Notes: generated from the sequence alone by a model not told the origin. Positions 12,126 through 24,329 are shown, counted from the first letter of the stretch. The stretch is DNA of 64,000 nt from Isochrysis galbana (GCA_018136815.1 CM030942.1:3387396-3451395); one strand, 5' to 3'. Made by a program: numbers and translations.

Positions 12126-12190
12126 GGATTCCGGGACGGAAAAGTTGTGTCCAATTAGCTAGTGGGGTTGGCTAGGATATAACATTAATT
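12126..12190. repeat. Right arm of perfect 65-bp inverted repeat
   Basis: Reverse complement of 9452-9516 with no mismatch; it begins directly at the LINE-A 5' hairpin. It reads as an S1 3' end in plus orientation followed by a TTTATTTA-type tail. Confidence 0.95.
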
Positions 12191-12520
12191 GTTTTATTTA
12201 TTTAAGACACATCACTTAAGGTAGCTTAACCTCTTAGCCGGAATCGCAGCGGTTATGAAAGAAGAGCCCAAGTTATTTAAGGGAGGATAACTAGAGCCAA
12301 CTCCGGAACAAAGGACGAACCACAGTCTCCCGCCCCCTTCTCTCCAACTCCTGGCCGAAGCAGCGCGCGCGGCCTCCCCAGAACCAGCTTCTCCGCTAAT
12401 GAGGTAACTGGGAAAGGGGAAGGGGGTTGTTAGGGGTAAAGGTCGGGTAGTAGGGAGGTACACTAGCTCTCTGCCTCACGTCGCACACGTAGCGGGGAAT
12501 TTTAAGAAGATTTTTTTTTA

Positions 12521-12668
12521 CGAGGAGAATATCGAGGAGGCGGTGGACGACGCGGGCGAACCTGTGGAGTTGCAGTTCGAGATCAAGAAGTCGTGGCTCA
12601 ACAAGGACTTGCTGAACTACATGTTTCCCGATGACGGCGAAGCCACCGGCGCCGCTCTAGCTGCCTGA
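12521..12668 (+). pseudogene. Orphan C-terminal coding exon
   Basis: The plus-strand frame reads YEENIEEAVDDAGEPVELQF, then EIKKSWLNKDLLNYMFPDD, and stops at 12666-12668. It is acidic, uses GC-ending codons and looks like genuine coding sequence. Directly upstream, 12499-12519 has the form TTTTAAGAAGATTTTTTTTT, close to the 3' tail of LINE-A and S2 elements, so a retroposon may have landed here and cut the gene. Family not recognised. Confidence 0.4.
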
Positions 12669-13917
12669 CCGAGGTGGTGTGGGAGGGCGGTGTGAGCGAT
12701 GAGTCATCTACAGTGCGTACTGCGTGGTGCAAGAGTGAAGGCGTGAGGCAAGTGCACGTAGGAGCGGGCTCGTGGTGGGCGGCAATGCAGCTAAAAGTGC
12801 AGCCCTATACGTGTGAGTGCGATGTGCAGCCGGCGGCACGTGTGCAGTATTGCTGGACTCATGCTGTTGTGTCCCTCGCGGGCTGTGATGGGTGAGGAAT
12901 GCACGATTGCGCTTTCGTGGAGTGAGAGGTTGTGTGGAGTGTTGATATGATGCCAACCATAAAGTTTGTCCCACATTAATCGGCATAGCGGGCACGCACC
13001 TGATACTGAGAGCAGATGTACACCGGCGGCGATCGCCCCGCGCTACACACATGTCGCGCCATCTCGTGAAGTGTATGAGCGCTCCCTACAGTGAGTGAGT
13101 GGGAGACGAAGGAACAGAGGACAGAGGCAGCTCGGCAGCTCAACAGAGGGATGGTGATGGTGGGCGGTGGGCGAGGGCGTCGAGAACTGCTCACCGGCCA
13201 CGGCAGTGGTCCGGCAGTGGTCCAAGATAATGTGCCACCATGGCCTCGCGACTCCCTCTCCCTCCCGGTCCACCAGAGCCCCTACTCCTCTCGCCTCGCG
13301 CTATTGTCAGTCTTTTGTACAGCCGTTTTGGGCCCACTCGACCTGCTGCGACGGTCGTGTGAGAACGACGCATGCGCGACGGAGCAGCGCTGGCAGGGCA
13401 GTGTGCCTGCGGTCCTGTCTCACCTGTGGGAGCCCTGTGGCAGCCCGCATAGTGGCTAGGCCAGATGTGTCGGATCAGCCCGATGAAAGCGGGAGTCCTG
13501 CCGGCACTTGCCAAAAATAGAACGTCAAACTTTTGGCAACGAGGGGTAGGAGTAGAGAGCTCTAGAGTACTCTAGGCTCTAAGAGGATTTCTCGATACCG
13601 AGTAAAGTAAGCAGAAGATTCCATCGGTGGATTTGGCCCGGGGGTGGGGGGGGGGGGGGGGTGCAGCGGCGGCCTCGCGCCCTGCGGGGGGGAGCCCCGC
13701 GGACCCGCCCCCCCCCCCCCCCCCCCCCCCACCTCTCCCGCTCCCCCGCACCTCTCGCCCCCCCTTCCCCCTCCGCCCCACCCACTCCCCCCAGAGCGGC
13801 GGAGGCGGGCGTCTGTCGGGCTGCTCCAGCAAGAGAGGAGGCCACTGCGCCAGCTAGAGCGGGGGCCGAGGGTGGTAGAACAGGGGCGTAAGGGGTTGCT
13901 CAAGCAAAGGACGCACG
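12669..13917. other. Unassigned intergenic stretch
   Basis: No gene recognised. It contains poly-G (about 13648-13661) and poly-C (about 13708-13730) runs next to the transporter gene; frames across them are artefacts. Confidence 0.5.
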
Positions 13918-15724
13918 ATGAGGAGCGTCGCGAGTCAGCCGGCGCTCACTGGGCCCGAGATGGCGAGGAACACCGACTCGCTCCTCATACGCCGGCGTAC
14001 CACCACCAACAAGCTCTTTACCGACTTCCAGCAGTCCCCGCTGCACGACCTCAACCCGATTGCGCAGCCAGGCCTCACCACGCGCGTCACGCGCAACAAC
14101 ACCGTTGGCACCTCGCTCGACCTGATCGGCGAGCCGTGGAGCCCTGGCAATGCCGAGGTGATGACCGTGGAAGGCGGCTACACCCCGGGACTCATTGCGG
14201 CGGCCGGCACCTCCGTCGTGGGAGCGCTGCTCTACGGCTTCCACTTGGGCAACATGAACTCGGCAGCCACAGCGATGCGCGCCGATCTGGGCATACCGGG
14301 TGGAATAAATGCACCGACCCCTGAGGAAGGCGTCGCAAACGACACGGCTTGGGGGTTTTGCGTTTCCATCTTCTGCCTTGGCGCCCTGCTAGGCTGTTCT
14401 GTGGTGGCGCCCATTGCTGACACCATTGGCCGTCGCCGTACTATTCTGTTTAAGCTGATCATCTTCATGCTGGGTTCGTTGCTAGAGGCGGCGAGCGTGC
14501 TGCCGGCCTTCCGCTCCACGCCTTGTATCGGAGCTGGCATCGGATTCTTTCTGATGCTTGGTGGGCGTGCCGTCTGCGGTGTGGCATGTGGCGCAACAAC
14601 GGTTGTAGTTCCCATGTATCTCGGAGAAATATCTCCGCCGCATCTGCGCGGCGCGCTGGGAACCTACTTCCAGCTGACGTGCTGTACAGGAATTCTTCTC
14701 GCCCAGATTCTTGGTCTCCCAGCCGTCTTTGGTCACGGTCACTGGTGGTCGATGTATCTTTTGCTGCCACTGATCCCTTCGGGTTGCCAACTTCTCTTGC
14801 AAGACCGGATTGTCGAGAGCCCGCGTTGGCTCGCAAGCCGCAGCGACAAAGATGCAATGCAGGCACAGGCAGTCTTGGCGCACCTGAGAGGTGAGGAGGT
14901 TGATAGCCTCGCTGTCATTCAGGAACTCGACATGATGCAGATGGGTTCCACCGTTGCCCTCGGTGCCCCTAGCAGTGGCCAAGGCATTGGCCGAATGCTC
15001 ATGCAGCCAAAGACACGTAAAGCTCTTGTCATCTGCATGGTCTGCGCGATCGCTCAGCAGGTCCGCTAGATCGTTTCTGTCGCCCTCCGTGTCGATTATG
15101 AGGGCATAGATCCGCCCAGTCCCTCCCGAGTCTCATCATCCCACCCTCTCCTTTTTCCTCCAGTTTAGCGGTATCAACAACATTTTCAATTTCTCAACCA
15201 TCTTCCTCACCGACAACGGCATTTCCTCGTCGACTGTAGCTCTGATTGCCGTATTGATGAATTTTGGAAATGTAGGAATCACAGTTGTCTCGGTCGAGCT
15301 TATGGATCGCACTGGAAGGCGGGCCTTGCTGCAGGCCTCCACAATCGGCATGATCATATCGTTACTGGCGCTCACACTCGCTCTGAGCGAACCTGGTCAA
15401 CCGTGGACCCCGCCTCTTGCCGTCGCTTCAGTTGTGTCCTTCGTCATGAGCTTTGGCATTGGCATGGGACCTGTGCCATGGCTGCTTCCGGCAGAACTTT
15501 TCTCGGCGGACAGCTGTGCGAAAGGTGCAGCCGTCTCAGCAGGCACAAATTGGCTAGCGAATTTCGTGGTCGGGCAAGCGTTTCTGCCTCTCGCAAATCT
15601 TCTCAAGAGTGCCGTCTTCCTCCCTTTTGCCCTTATTCTCTGCGCATTCTACGTCTTCACGCAGCGCAAGGTGCCCGAGACGCGCGGTAAGACGCTCGAG
15701 CAAATTCTCCTTGAACTTGCGTGA
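13918..15724 (+). CDS. MFS sugar transporter (GLUT / sugar porter type)
   Basis: Predicted 567-aa membrane transporter for hexose-like substrates, in two exons (13918-15060 and 15164-15724; phase 0, intron GT..CAG of 103 bp). Splicing joins CAQQ to FSGINN and creates the TM7 signature QQFSGINN, which supports the junction. Other sugar-porter motifs: ADTIGRRR after TM2; R..CG...G........P.Y.GEI around TM4-5; VESPRWL after TM6; MDRTGRR in the second half; GPVPWLLPAELF in TM10; PETRGKTLE at the C-terminus. The cytosolic N-terminus of about 90 residues is long and basic. Substrate and membrane location cannot be read from the sequence; a plastid or plasma-membrane role is open. Confidence 0.92.
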
Positions 15725-16662
15725 TGAACCCCTCGATTTTGGGGTGGCCATTTCATGGAGCTAGCCCAGTGCAGCGCCGATCTACAACCGGATGCTTAAG
15801 TGCTGCCGACATCCTGCGGCCCATTTTGTGAGAGCAATCCTACATCACTGCGCTGCTCACATTTTGCCCTGCGTGTTGGCGGCGATATGAAATCCCGCTC
15901 ATCCCCTGTTTTCTCATGCCGGTCGATTGACGGGCATTATCATACGCATGGCGGGTAGTACCTCATTCCCATCGAAAGCCGCACTCAGGGCCTACAAAGG
16001 GCAAGTCACCTGAGGAAAGAGATCTACCCTATTTGTGCGGAAGGTGACTGAATGAGCTCATAGTTCGTGTTCAGCGTCGTTGGCAGGGCGAAGCACGATG
16101 AACACTCAAAATGTGGCATGTGTGCCTCCGAGTCACTAGCCGAGCCATCAGTTTGCCCAATGGTTCACACCTCATCAGTCCGTTGATCACAGAAAAGGTT
16201 TTCATATTTGTAGAAGAACTGAAAAACTTGGCCATCGTTAATTTGACGCTCGTCTGGGGCGGTGTGTGGTGTGTGCAACACAGCGCGCTCGCGAGACGAA
16301 CCAAAGTCGCGTTCCGTCAAAAGAGGGCCAGGTGATGGTTTTGTTTTCGCTTAGAATGTTATATTAGTATGGAGTTGGAGGCGCGAGGACGCGGCGCGTG
16401 CGCATAGCAACTTTTTCCCCACGGTACCCCACTTTTCGGAACACGCCTTTCACGTCACGGAACACCTGCGGCTAAGGGCTAAGCAGCCGTCTCACTCATC
16501 AACCCGCTCTGACCCATGGGATGAGCTTGGCTCGCCTTTGTGGTGACGAGCGCGGTCAGCCTGCCTTCCCTCGCCATTCCTTTGCCTCTCGCCTCGCCTC
16601 CGCCTCACCAAGCCTCCGCTTTCCACTGCCTCGCCTTCCTTTTTCCCCACTTCCCCACTGCC
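15725..16662. other. 3' flank and unassigned intergenic sequence
   Basis: No coding or structural RNA feature recognised. Confidence 0.4.
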
Positions 16663-16918
16663 ATTATTCTATTGATAAGAACACTAGAAAGGTATACAAT
16701 TTTGAGCAAAGCACTACTCTTTGCCCACACGACAGACTCGGCTAGAACCGCCCAAGCGGGAATGGGCAGGCAGCCGAAAAAAAGGATAGACACAAATGAC
16801 TTTTACCCCTTATGTACGGTCGACGACAACAATCATCTAAAACCCAGCACAGAACTTATCGCACTAGCCTCCAAGCTGGGGGCGACGTGCACATCGTGGA
16901 GTACCCCAGAGACCTAGA
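16663..16918 (+). mobile_element. LINE-B fragment (C-terminus)
   Basis: The plus-strand frame encodes LERYTILSKALLFAHTTDSA, then RTAQAGMGRQPKKRID. This is the same block as the end of the LINE-B ORF on the minus strand at 22760-23566. 5'-truncated. Confidence 0.8.
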
Positions 16919-17050
16919 CAAATGAACAATATAAGACGAAAACACCCAACTCGCGTAAGACGCGGCTACACCGCATCCAGACCTCAAGAAAAACCCAGCG
17001 CAACCTCCCCAGAAGCCTCAAAAGGATGGCTTTATAATCAACAGGTCTGC

Positions 17051-17786
17051 GGGCCCCTCGCCGAGCGGGCCCAGAAGTCTGGCTCGGGGTCGACTCCCTC
17101 GAGTTCTAGAAGAAGTTCGACGATGGCGGCGTACACCGTCGTGTCCTGGATTATGATGTCTCCGGCTTGGTGGAATGAGAGTTCGAAGGCGGAGTCTGAG
17201 TCTGCCATGTTGTTGTCGTCTTCAGAGTCGTGATCCTGTGCCGTGTGGTGGGGGGCGTCCGTGCTCAGTGTCGTGCGGGTGAGGGCTGTGGGTGGTGTCA
17301 CTTTGCTCTGGTCCTCCTCAGGGGGGTTGTATGCTCGTGCCTCATGCGTGCGGTGTGCTGTGTATGGGGGGGTTTCTCTGGAGAGTTTGTACGTTGTGAT
17401 GAAGTGGATGTGGTGCCCATAGGGGCCACCCGGCCTCGGGCCGCGCTGCCGGAGCAGCGCGGCCCTTGCCAGGGCGAGAGGGGCCTCTGCCATAAGGCAT
17501 GCCCAATGGAAGGGTGGCTGTTTGGGCCTGGCATTGGTGGGGTGTTGCCAGCAGCCTGCTGCCCCCCATGGGGGAGGCCAGCATGGCTGCCATAGGTGGT
17601 GTGGCCGGGGCCACGGGCCGTGTGGCGCGACCGGAGTCGCACGCACCTGCTCGGCCTCGGTGGGCGGACGCGGCCGCTTCGACAGCGGCTGCTCCATGGG
17701 CACTCGTGGGGCGCCCTCGGCGGGGGGCCCGAAGGAGAGGGGAGTCGCGGCGGCGCGCTCCATCGCGTCTAAGTATAAACTTAGTT
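17051..17786 (-). mobile_element. LINE-A copy A2, 5' portion only
   Basis: Nearly identical to the 5' part of A1: ORF start MERAAATPLSF at 17763, 5' hairpin at 17768-17786. It ends abruptly at about 17051 in the middle of the N-terminal domain (SARGP). No reverse transcriptase and no clear duplication, so it is a remnant or a break product. Confidence 0.85.
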
Positions 17787-18107
17787 GGCTTCACTCCATG
17801 CTCTAGCCCCGCTGAGACTTGCCCCACGATCAAGCGCGAGCTTGGCATTCCACAACTGTCGCACTTTGGGTACGGATTAATTAGGTATCGCTGCGTATTG
17901 CGTATTGCGTACTCGCTGTGTGTGTGTCTCTAGTTAGCGTGGCGAACCTTACTATGATCGATTCGAGTGCTGGTTGTTATATGGTGGAAATTCTATGAGT
18001 CAAATACAACTCTGTAAACGTCTCGTATGGCGTGGCTACGAGAAAACGATTAAGTGCCACGTGTGAGACGAGAATATTAAAAGTTTTTTTTCCGTATGAT
18101 GAATCTC
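17787..18107. other. Unassigned, with a retroposon-type 3' tail at 18073-18090
   Basis: No gene recognised. The string GAGAATATTAAAAGTTTTTT at 18071-18090 resembles the S2/LINE-A 3' terminus in plus orientation, so an older insertion probably ends here. Confidence 0.4.
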
Positions 18108-18215
18108 CATGCTATATGTAGAGCGCCTTAAGGCTGTCTAGGGTATGGGTGTCGGGGTATGCTACATATAGATATAGTATACAGTATACAAATAATCTGT
18201 CTTTCGTTTTTTGTA
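18108..18215 (-). mobile_element. LINE-A C-terminal fragment with an internal microsatellite
   Basis: The minus-strand frame reads KTKDRLFVY, then a TATA/GTATAC repeat, then THTLDSLKALYI. This is the LINE-A C-terminal block interrupted by simple repeat. Confidence 0.6.
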
Positions 18216-18282
18216 CCCGGGATGCAGTGGCCCCTCCCCCCGATATCACTCGGACACTTGTCTCACCAGTCGCCAGGCATGG

Positions 18283-18360
18283 CGCGGGAATCCGGGGCTG
18301 AAAAGTTGTGTCCAATTAGCTAGTGGGGTTGGCTAGGATGTAGCCATTATTTAGTTTATA
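18283..18360 (+). mobile_element. S1 3'-end fragment
   Basis: Contains GGCATGGCGCGGGAATCCGG...GCTAGTGGGGTTGGCTAGGA followed by an AT-rich tail; same terminus as the S1 elements, plus orientation, strongly 5'-truncated. Confidence 0.75.
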
Positions 18361-18583
18361 TATCCACATGCATATGCGAACACCTGATCATGCTGGCAAA
18401 TTTTGGCATTTAATGTTTTTGGGCTGAAATTAGGCGGGGTGGAAATCCTGAGAAGAGGGAGCCGCAACCCCCGACGGGCCGAAGGTTGTCTCCTTATCCG
18501 CTCTCCTTCCAGGCCGCCTAAAATTCGTGCGCTCGCTTACTATAGCCCACACATCCCAGGACAATGCCCCGACATACTTTTAA

Positions 18584-21408
18584 TTATTGTCCAAGCGGTG
18601 TTATCGAGGACAGAAGAACTTTGCAAGTCTCAAGGTATGCCAACTGATGCTTCTGATTGGTGTGCAGTGGCACAATCCCAAAATAGTGAGAAGCAGTGAG
18701 CTTGATAATGTCGTTGAAGTCGACCCCGGGATACTCTTGGTTGACGAAGTCGTGGAAGATCTCTCTCAATTCCTCTAGAATCTCAGCATCTCGCTCTTGC
18801 ATGGGCTGGTTGAGAATGATAAAATCGTACCTAGCACACATTAAATGGATACGTCAGTAACGCGCATAATTTAGCATGAAGAGGAGGCCTCGTGTCGTTT
18901 GGCCCCGTGCTTGTGGCAATTGGGTCGTGGTTCCGGCAAACGGGTCGGCAAGCATGTGATCGCATCGTCAACTCAGCGGATCAGCTGAGAAGGGGTGGCA
19001 CGGGATGAAGACAATGCCTAGGTGCAACACCCTCCATTTCACGAGGGCATTCATCGTAAGTTTTTCGGCATCGAAAATTGCCTCACCCTAGAAGCGACTG
19101 GTACACCTTCGACAAGTCGTATAGTAGGTCTCCTTGCATCGTGAGCTGCGAGCCAACCTCCCCACGCATATCAAGCAGCGCAATACTGGGTGTCTCAGTG
19201 AGCAGGATATTCGAGAAGACGGGATCGCCATGGATAACATTGGCATGATGGTATCGGCATTCCTCCACGTACTTCTCTAGCTCTGCGCATATACGTTCAA
19301 ACATGGATGGCGCGTCCGAAAACAAAAAGTCGTACATGTTCTTGTGCATGGCGTACCTGTGATACAGACGATGCGTGAGGCTGCCCTCTCCGTGGACTGA
19401 GCAGCCGTCGCAACATAGTGTGGCATACTTTTTGCACGAGGCAGGCACGCCCTAAGGAAAGGTGCTCGAGGCTCACCGCTTCCGCAATTTGGGCAAATAG
19501 TTATCTCCGAGATTGATCTCTGCGAGCGGTATTGTGGTTGATGGGTCCCCTGGTGAGGAGTGAATGCGGCGAAGGGCCTTTAGGAAGAGCTGCAAACGCC
19601 CGGGGGTGAGGCAACGCGAGGTCACTAGGTGAGAAAAGGTGACTCCTCTAATGCGCTGCAATGTCATCGATGAAATGGGCCCGGACGAACGAGGCGAGCT
19701 GGGCATGACGAGCCCCGAGACGGCATCGGTTGGGCAAGGTGGGCCATCTTTTTCCGGCTTGCCCACGGTATATGGGCCTGTCGAACAAGATATGAGCGCA
19801 GGGAAAATGTCGGCAATGTCTTGAGGGACGTGCTGGTAGAAGAAAATTTCCCCGCGTAGCACAGCTGTGGATGCCGTCTTGATAACGTAGTCTCCAGAAA
19901 GTTGCACCTCATTGAAGTGCCTAGCAGCGACCATTCCATCCTCCGGCATGCCCTTGCGGTCCTTTAGACGCCACCCAATATCCTTCTCCGCGTCCGCTGA
20001 GGCACAGGCCACAGCTCGGTCGATGTAGAGGTCAGCATTCGGTTGTCCAAAGTGAATTTCGTCATAGGGAATATTGAGGTCTTCCATAGACTTGAGCGTG
20101 ACATTGCCACAAGCAGCAATCACGGCACCGACGTTGCCGCCTTTCTCAATCATGAGCCGTGAGGTGCTGATGATGATGTAGTGTCCGGATGCTTTCAATT
20201 CCTGCACCAACTGTATGTTGCGTTCGATTGGTTTGACCGTCGAGAAGTCGCCATGCACCTAACATGGTGGAAGCGGAGGGTGAGGCCCGTGGCACTCCGT
20301 TTGCACCAGAATCGCAGGCTGAGAACAACGAAAGCCTCCTTGCTGTAGATGGGGGGCGTTGGCAGTACAGATGCGAGAAATTGCAATCTCAAACCTACCA
20401 GAGGTTGTGTCACGAGAACATCGTCGAGCGCGAAGCAGAAGCGTCGTTTTGGTTCCACCAACGCCATCCCCGTGGACACCTTGCCAATGAACTCTTCCAA
20501 TTTTGCAGGTGTTCCGCAAGACGTCGTGTCCTCAGCCGGCAAACCTAAGAAGCGATGGCCTTGGGACAGCATCTGCAAGATGATGTTGGAAAGGTAATAC
20601 TGCATTGCCCCGCGTTCGGTGGCATCGAGGACAGCCTGCAGAGGAAGCGAGGGAAAGCATTGCTTAGATGAAGAAAGCTGATAGTTGAGGACTGGAGCGC
20701 ATGTTGGGAGATGGAGGAGCCCCGTGTCGTCTATGATGAGGGAGGGGCAGAGGGCAGACGCGCCTGCGAAAATTTTTTGAGAATCGCGCCCGAGGCGAAG
20801 CCATAGGCTCCGCAGTTGGCTTTGTCAGAGATAGCAACCTTTTCTGCAATCTGAATCACAGAACGGTCTTGGTCGTTGAGCTGCAAGTAGGAGTACAACG
20901 CTGCCGTTCCTGTGTCCGTGAAGTAGAAGCATGCGCCGTGGCCTCTTGGTAGTCTACGGAAATCGCCCAATACGTCATAGAAGTACAGGTTGTCGCAGTC
21001 CAAGCAGATGACCTTACGGGCAAGTTCAGTTGGCGACATGTGCTGCAGCCCGATAAAGATGGTTTCCACCGCACCGCGTGTCTGCATCTTGAAGACGACA
21101 GTGCGGATGTCGACCGCCGGGTACTGCCGACCAATAAGGTCGAACTCCGCCTCGTACTGCACGTGCAGCGCATGAGGCACTACGAGCCAGAGCACATCAC
21201 CCGAGCGCAACCTGAGGTTGTCGATCAGGTGAAGCAGCATCGGCCGGCCCGCAATCTTGATCAGCGGCTTGGGGAAGACGTAGCCGGCGTTTCGGAAGGC
21301 CTCACCCGAGCCACCCATTGGGATGACGACGTTGAGCGAGGCCTCATCACGGATCGCGATCGCTGGCGTCGAGTACGTCTTGGAGGCGCGCGGCGGAGAG
21401 GCGGCCAT
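18584..21408 (-). CDS. Nucleotidyltransferase - HAD phosphatase - aminoglycoside/choline-kinase-like phosphotransferase fusion
   Basis: Predicted 726-aa enzyme in five exons: 21408-20764, 20635-20399, 20258-19477, 19356-19087, 18830-18584; the phases agree at every junction. The N-terminus is a sugar/choline nucleotidyltransferase (PMGGSGEAFRNAGYVFPKPL, the nucleotide loop and activating lysine region). Exons 2-3 form a HAD-like domain (ALDDVLVTQP, then IIISTSR). Exons 3-5 form an APH/choline-kinase fold (VIHGDPVFSNILL and LLDMRGEVG, i.e. HGD....N and D.RG). The order matches bacterial capsule and glycan enzymes that activate and attach a small phosphorylated substituent, so a role in cell-surface glycan or scale decoration is inferred. 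The first intron uses a GC donor (CAG|GCGCGT). Bacterial origin of the fusion is possible. Confidence 0.85.
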
Positions 21409-21765
21409 CGCAACGCGACGGGCACAGCCCGAGACCTGCCTTTTGTTCCGGGAAACGTTAGTTAGGCTAACTAGGGACTAGGGGGAGGGTGTTTAATGTT
21501 TAATGAGCTGTTTTGTAGGGATTACTATTCCCAAGGGGTGACGTCATCGTCATCGTCGCACCGTCATTGGCTTGTCGCGCTAGCTAGCCTTCAATGGTTA
21601 CTCTGATCTACATTGCTCTACTCACAGTCACTGGGCCCAAGATGGGTTCGTCGAAACGCGAACGCGCTCGATCGTGGCAGGTCTCTATGGGGCAGTCGCC
21701 ATCTTGAGACTTGAGAGAAGGAGAAGGAGAGGGACGACGGAGCGACGCTACATTACGACAATTAA
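21409..21765. other. 5' flank, unassigned
   Basis: Upstream of the nucleotidyltransferase gene; no further feature recognised. Confidence 0.4.
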
Positions 21766-22406
21766 TTAAACCTTTTAATAGTCTCACCGCACACGCGGCC
21801 GTGGACCCTCTACTTTCTACTCACGTAGGAAACTTTCTACACCCCCACTTCCCCGGCCCTTCTCCCCCCGCCATAAGGCGACTCCCCCCGTGCACTACTA
21901 GGGGGATAGGGGTGAAGGGCTTAGATATGGTCCGGTGGCCCGCGCCCCCCCCGGTGATCATTCCCCCCCTTCCTCCTGTGTCTCCGAGTGGGCGGCGGTC
22001 TCAGCCCCGACTTATCCTGTAAACAGGTGCGGGACTTACCTATTTTTCGGTGAGCGGAGCTCTCGCTCCGCCCACCCCCTTCTCCGCGCTCTCTCTCCCC
22101 TCTCCTGCGGCACGCGCGATGACGCGCCTGCGGCAGGCCTGCAGCTGCCCCTGGCGACCCCTGGCGACCCCTGGAGGCCAGCTCTGGGGGCAGAGGAGGC
22201 TGGGACTGGGCCCTGGCCTCCCCTGCCTCTCCCTCGCTGGCGCTCCTGAGCCTCTGGGGCCCCCAATCTGCACCTGTCTGCCTGTCGACCAGGGGGGGAG
22301 GGGGGGTTGGAGCCATGGGCTGGTCACGAGGGGCCAGGATGGGCGAATGGGGCGAGCCTGTGGGGAAGGGAGTGGGTCAGTAGGGCAGTGGCCTCCTGGC
22401 AAGCCA
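21766..22406 (-). mobile_element. S2 retroposon, 5'-truncated
   Basis: Closely similar, in reverse orientation, to the full S2 copy at 24379-25131, from its 3' terminus (here CCTTTTAATAGTCTCACCGC on the plus strand) to the CTCCTGGCAAGCC block. The first roughly 100 bp of S2 are absent. No duplication found. Confidence 0.8.
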
Positions 22407-22452
22407 AAGGTGCGGGACTTCTACCGTCCCCGCTCTGACACTTGTGACTTCC

Positions 22453-24329
22453 AAAAAAAAAAATCTGAAGATTCGGGGCTATACACCTACTGTCTACAGG
22501 ACTCACCCTCTCTATTTCCATCGCCCTTATCTCCCCTCCCTCCACCTCCTCCCCTGCCCCCCTTCTTTCCTTCTTCTTTGGTTTCCGGGGTTCGACCTCG
22601 GTGCACTACCTGAGGTCTGGTTTGGAGTGTGGGGTCGGGGCAGGCCTTCTGGTATGGTCACTCACATGTAACGTCCTCACGGCCGTGTTTGGGTGTGGGG
22701 ATCCCGTCTATGTCACATTGCCTCTAGTGGTGCCCGTTCCCGTTGTCTGCATCAGTGTTTTATACGCCCTCTTCGCTGCACACCTCTGTCTCTTGGATAG
22801 CGTGTGCGATCCCAAGTTTTGCGGCCAGCTCGGCTAGCTCCTCGCTGGGTTTGAGCCCACCTTTGCCGCTTATGTGAAATATGGGCCTTAAGTCGCCCAT
22901 ATCTATTCTTTTCTTAGGTTGTCTTCCCATGCCCGCTTGGGCCGTTCGCGCTGAGTCGGTTTCATATGCGAATAATAGTGCTTTACACAAGGTAGTGTAT
23001 CTCTCTATTATTCTTATGAGTATTGATTCTTCCGAGTAGGCTATGTTCTCATAGTCATAGTGAATCCTATAGAAGTCCGTCATGATGTACCTCCATGCTA
23101 ACAGGTATAGAGTGTATATCGCTTTTGGGGCGTCTCCCTTTGGGTATATGAAAAGGTTGTCTATGACTATGATGACTTCCTCTCTGTTTCTATCGGCGTC
23201 GGTCGAGAACCTCGCAATTTTGTTCAGCGTGCCCAGTATACCGGTTATTCTGGGGCATTCGCCCAGATGCAACGAGGATTCGTTTGCCGCTCCACATATG
23301 CGGCATGTGTTTTCTTTGTCGGGGAATCGGTTGTACGTGCCCATTCTTCTGTGCGTTATGTGTTTGAAATGTAAGTGCGTGTCGCGCGCCGTCACTACCG
23401 GGGACGTGTATATCTGAGCTAGATGTGCCCATGTGTTTGTTGGTATTTGGAGTTTCTCCTCCCACTTGGTCGGTCCCGTGAGGCGCTTGCGTTTGCGGCT
23501 TGCTCGCTGTAGGGCACTTGTGAGGTGTGTCACTTCGATCGCGTCGAGCGGCGTCTTTCCGTCCAAGGTGTTTTCATCCGCTAGCGGGTATTCGAGTCTC
23601 TTGTTGGATTTGTACCCTTCTCCCCACCTCGCCGGCGGGGAGGTGTCTAGGTTTGACGGGGCGTCGGTTCTTTTTCCGATTATTGGTGTGCCAAGGTACG
23701 AAAGTTCCGCTTCGTACTAAATGCCTTTGGTCTTCACAAAGTATTCTCCCTCTTGCGTGATGTGAAGTTCGGGGGGGGGCTCCTCCTGGTTGTTATGTTC
23801 TACGGTGTCTCTCCTCGGTGTTGCACCTCTCCTCGCATCTGTATCTCCCAACGTCGACAATGACGACGTTGCGTGGCTTACTAGTGTGTTCCTTGAGTGT
23901 TTTGATGGTGGTCTGTTCGACCGACCGGGTCTGCGCCCCGTGCTTTCGCACGTGGCCAGTGCCGCGGCGTTGTAGGGGTAGGGCCCAGCCCGGAGGCTTT
24001 GAGGCTTTCCCTATGGGAGGTTGAGCTCTGCAGCTCTGGGTGTGCTTGGGCTTGTGTGTGTTGTCTGGTTTGTGCAGGTGTGTTGTGTGTTGTGTGGTGT
24101 TGGGGTGTGTGTGTGTGCTGTCCGTATGGCTGTGAGGGTTCGGCTCGGGGCGTGGCTCGCGGCTCACGGGTACCTGGGCTGGCGTGGTGGCGTGGCCCAA
24201 GCTGGGGGTCGCTGCGTCGGTGCCTGTGCGGCGTCGGTCATCTCGTGGTCGGTCGGCGCGGTGGGGTGGGAGGGGAGAGAGGGTGGGAGCGTGGCGCGCT
24301 CCATGACCCTATCATTTATAACGATAGTT
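22453..24329 (-). mobile_element. LINE-B copy B1, both ends present, reverse transcriptase deleted
   Basis: The 5' end is a hairpin at 24309-24329 followed by ATGGAGCGCGCC (24303, minus). The 3' end is AATCTTCAGATTTTTTTTTT (minus sense) at 22453. The N-terminal coding part is Pro/Thr-rich. The coding region 23720-22760 encodes the C-terminal domain with a zf-RVT-like cluster (TCRICGAANESSLHLGEC) and ends in GRQPKKRIDMGD. No RT motifs lie between, so the middle has been lost. Confidence 0.85.

Noticed and set aside
9452..12190. Simple DNA transposon with 65-bp terminal inverted repeats
   Set aside because: The inverted arms are retroposon 3' ends with AT-rich tails, no flanking duplication is seen, and the cargo is a LINE; kept as an unusual structure instead.
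19452..19476. Apparent 25-nt intron (GTGAGC..TTAG) in the nucleotidyltransferase fusion gene
   Set aside because: The frame does not continue across it. Using the acceptor at 19357 (GTATCACAG) gives matching phase and restores the phosphotransferase domain.
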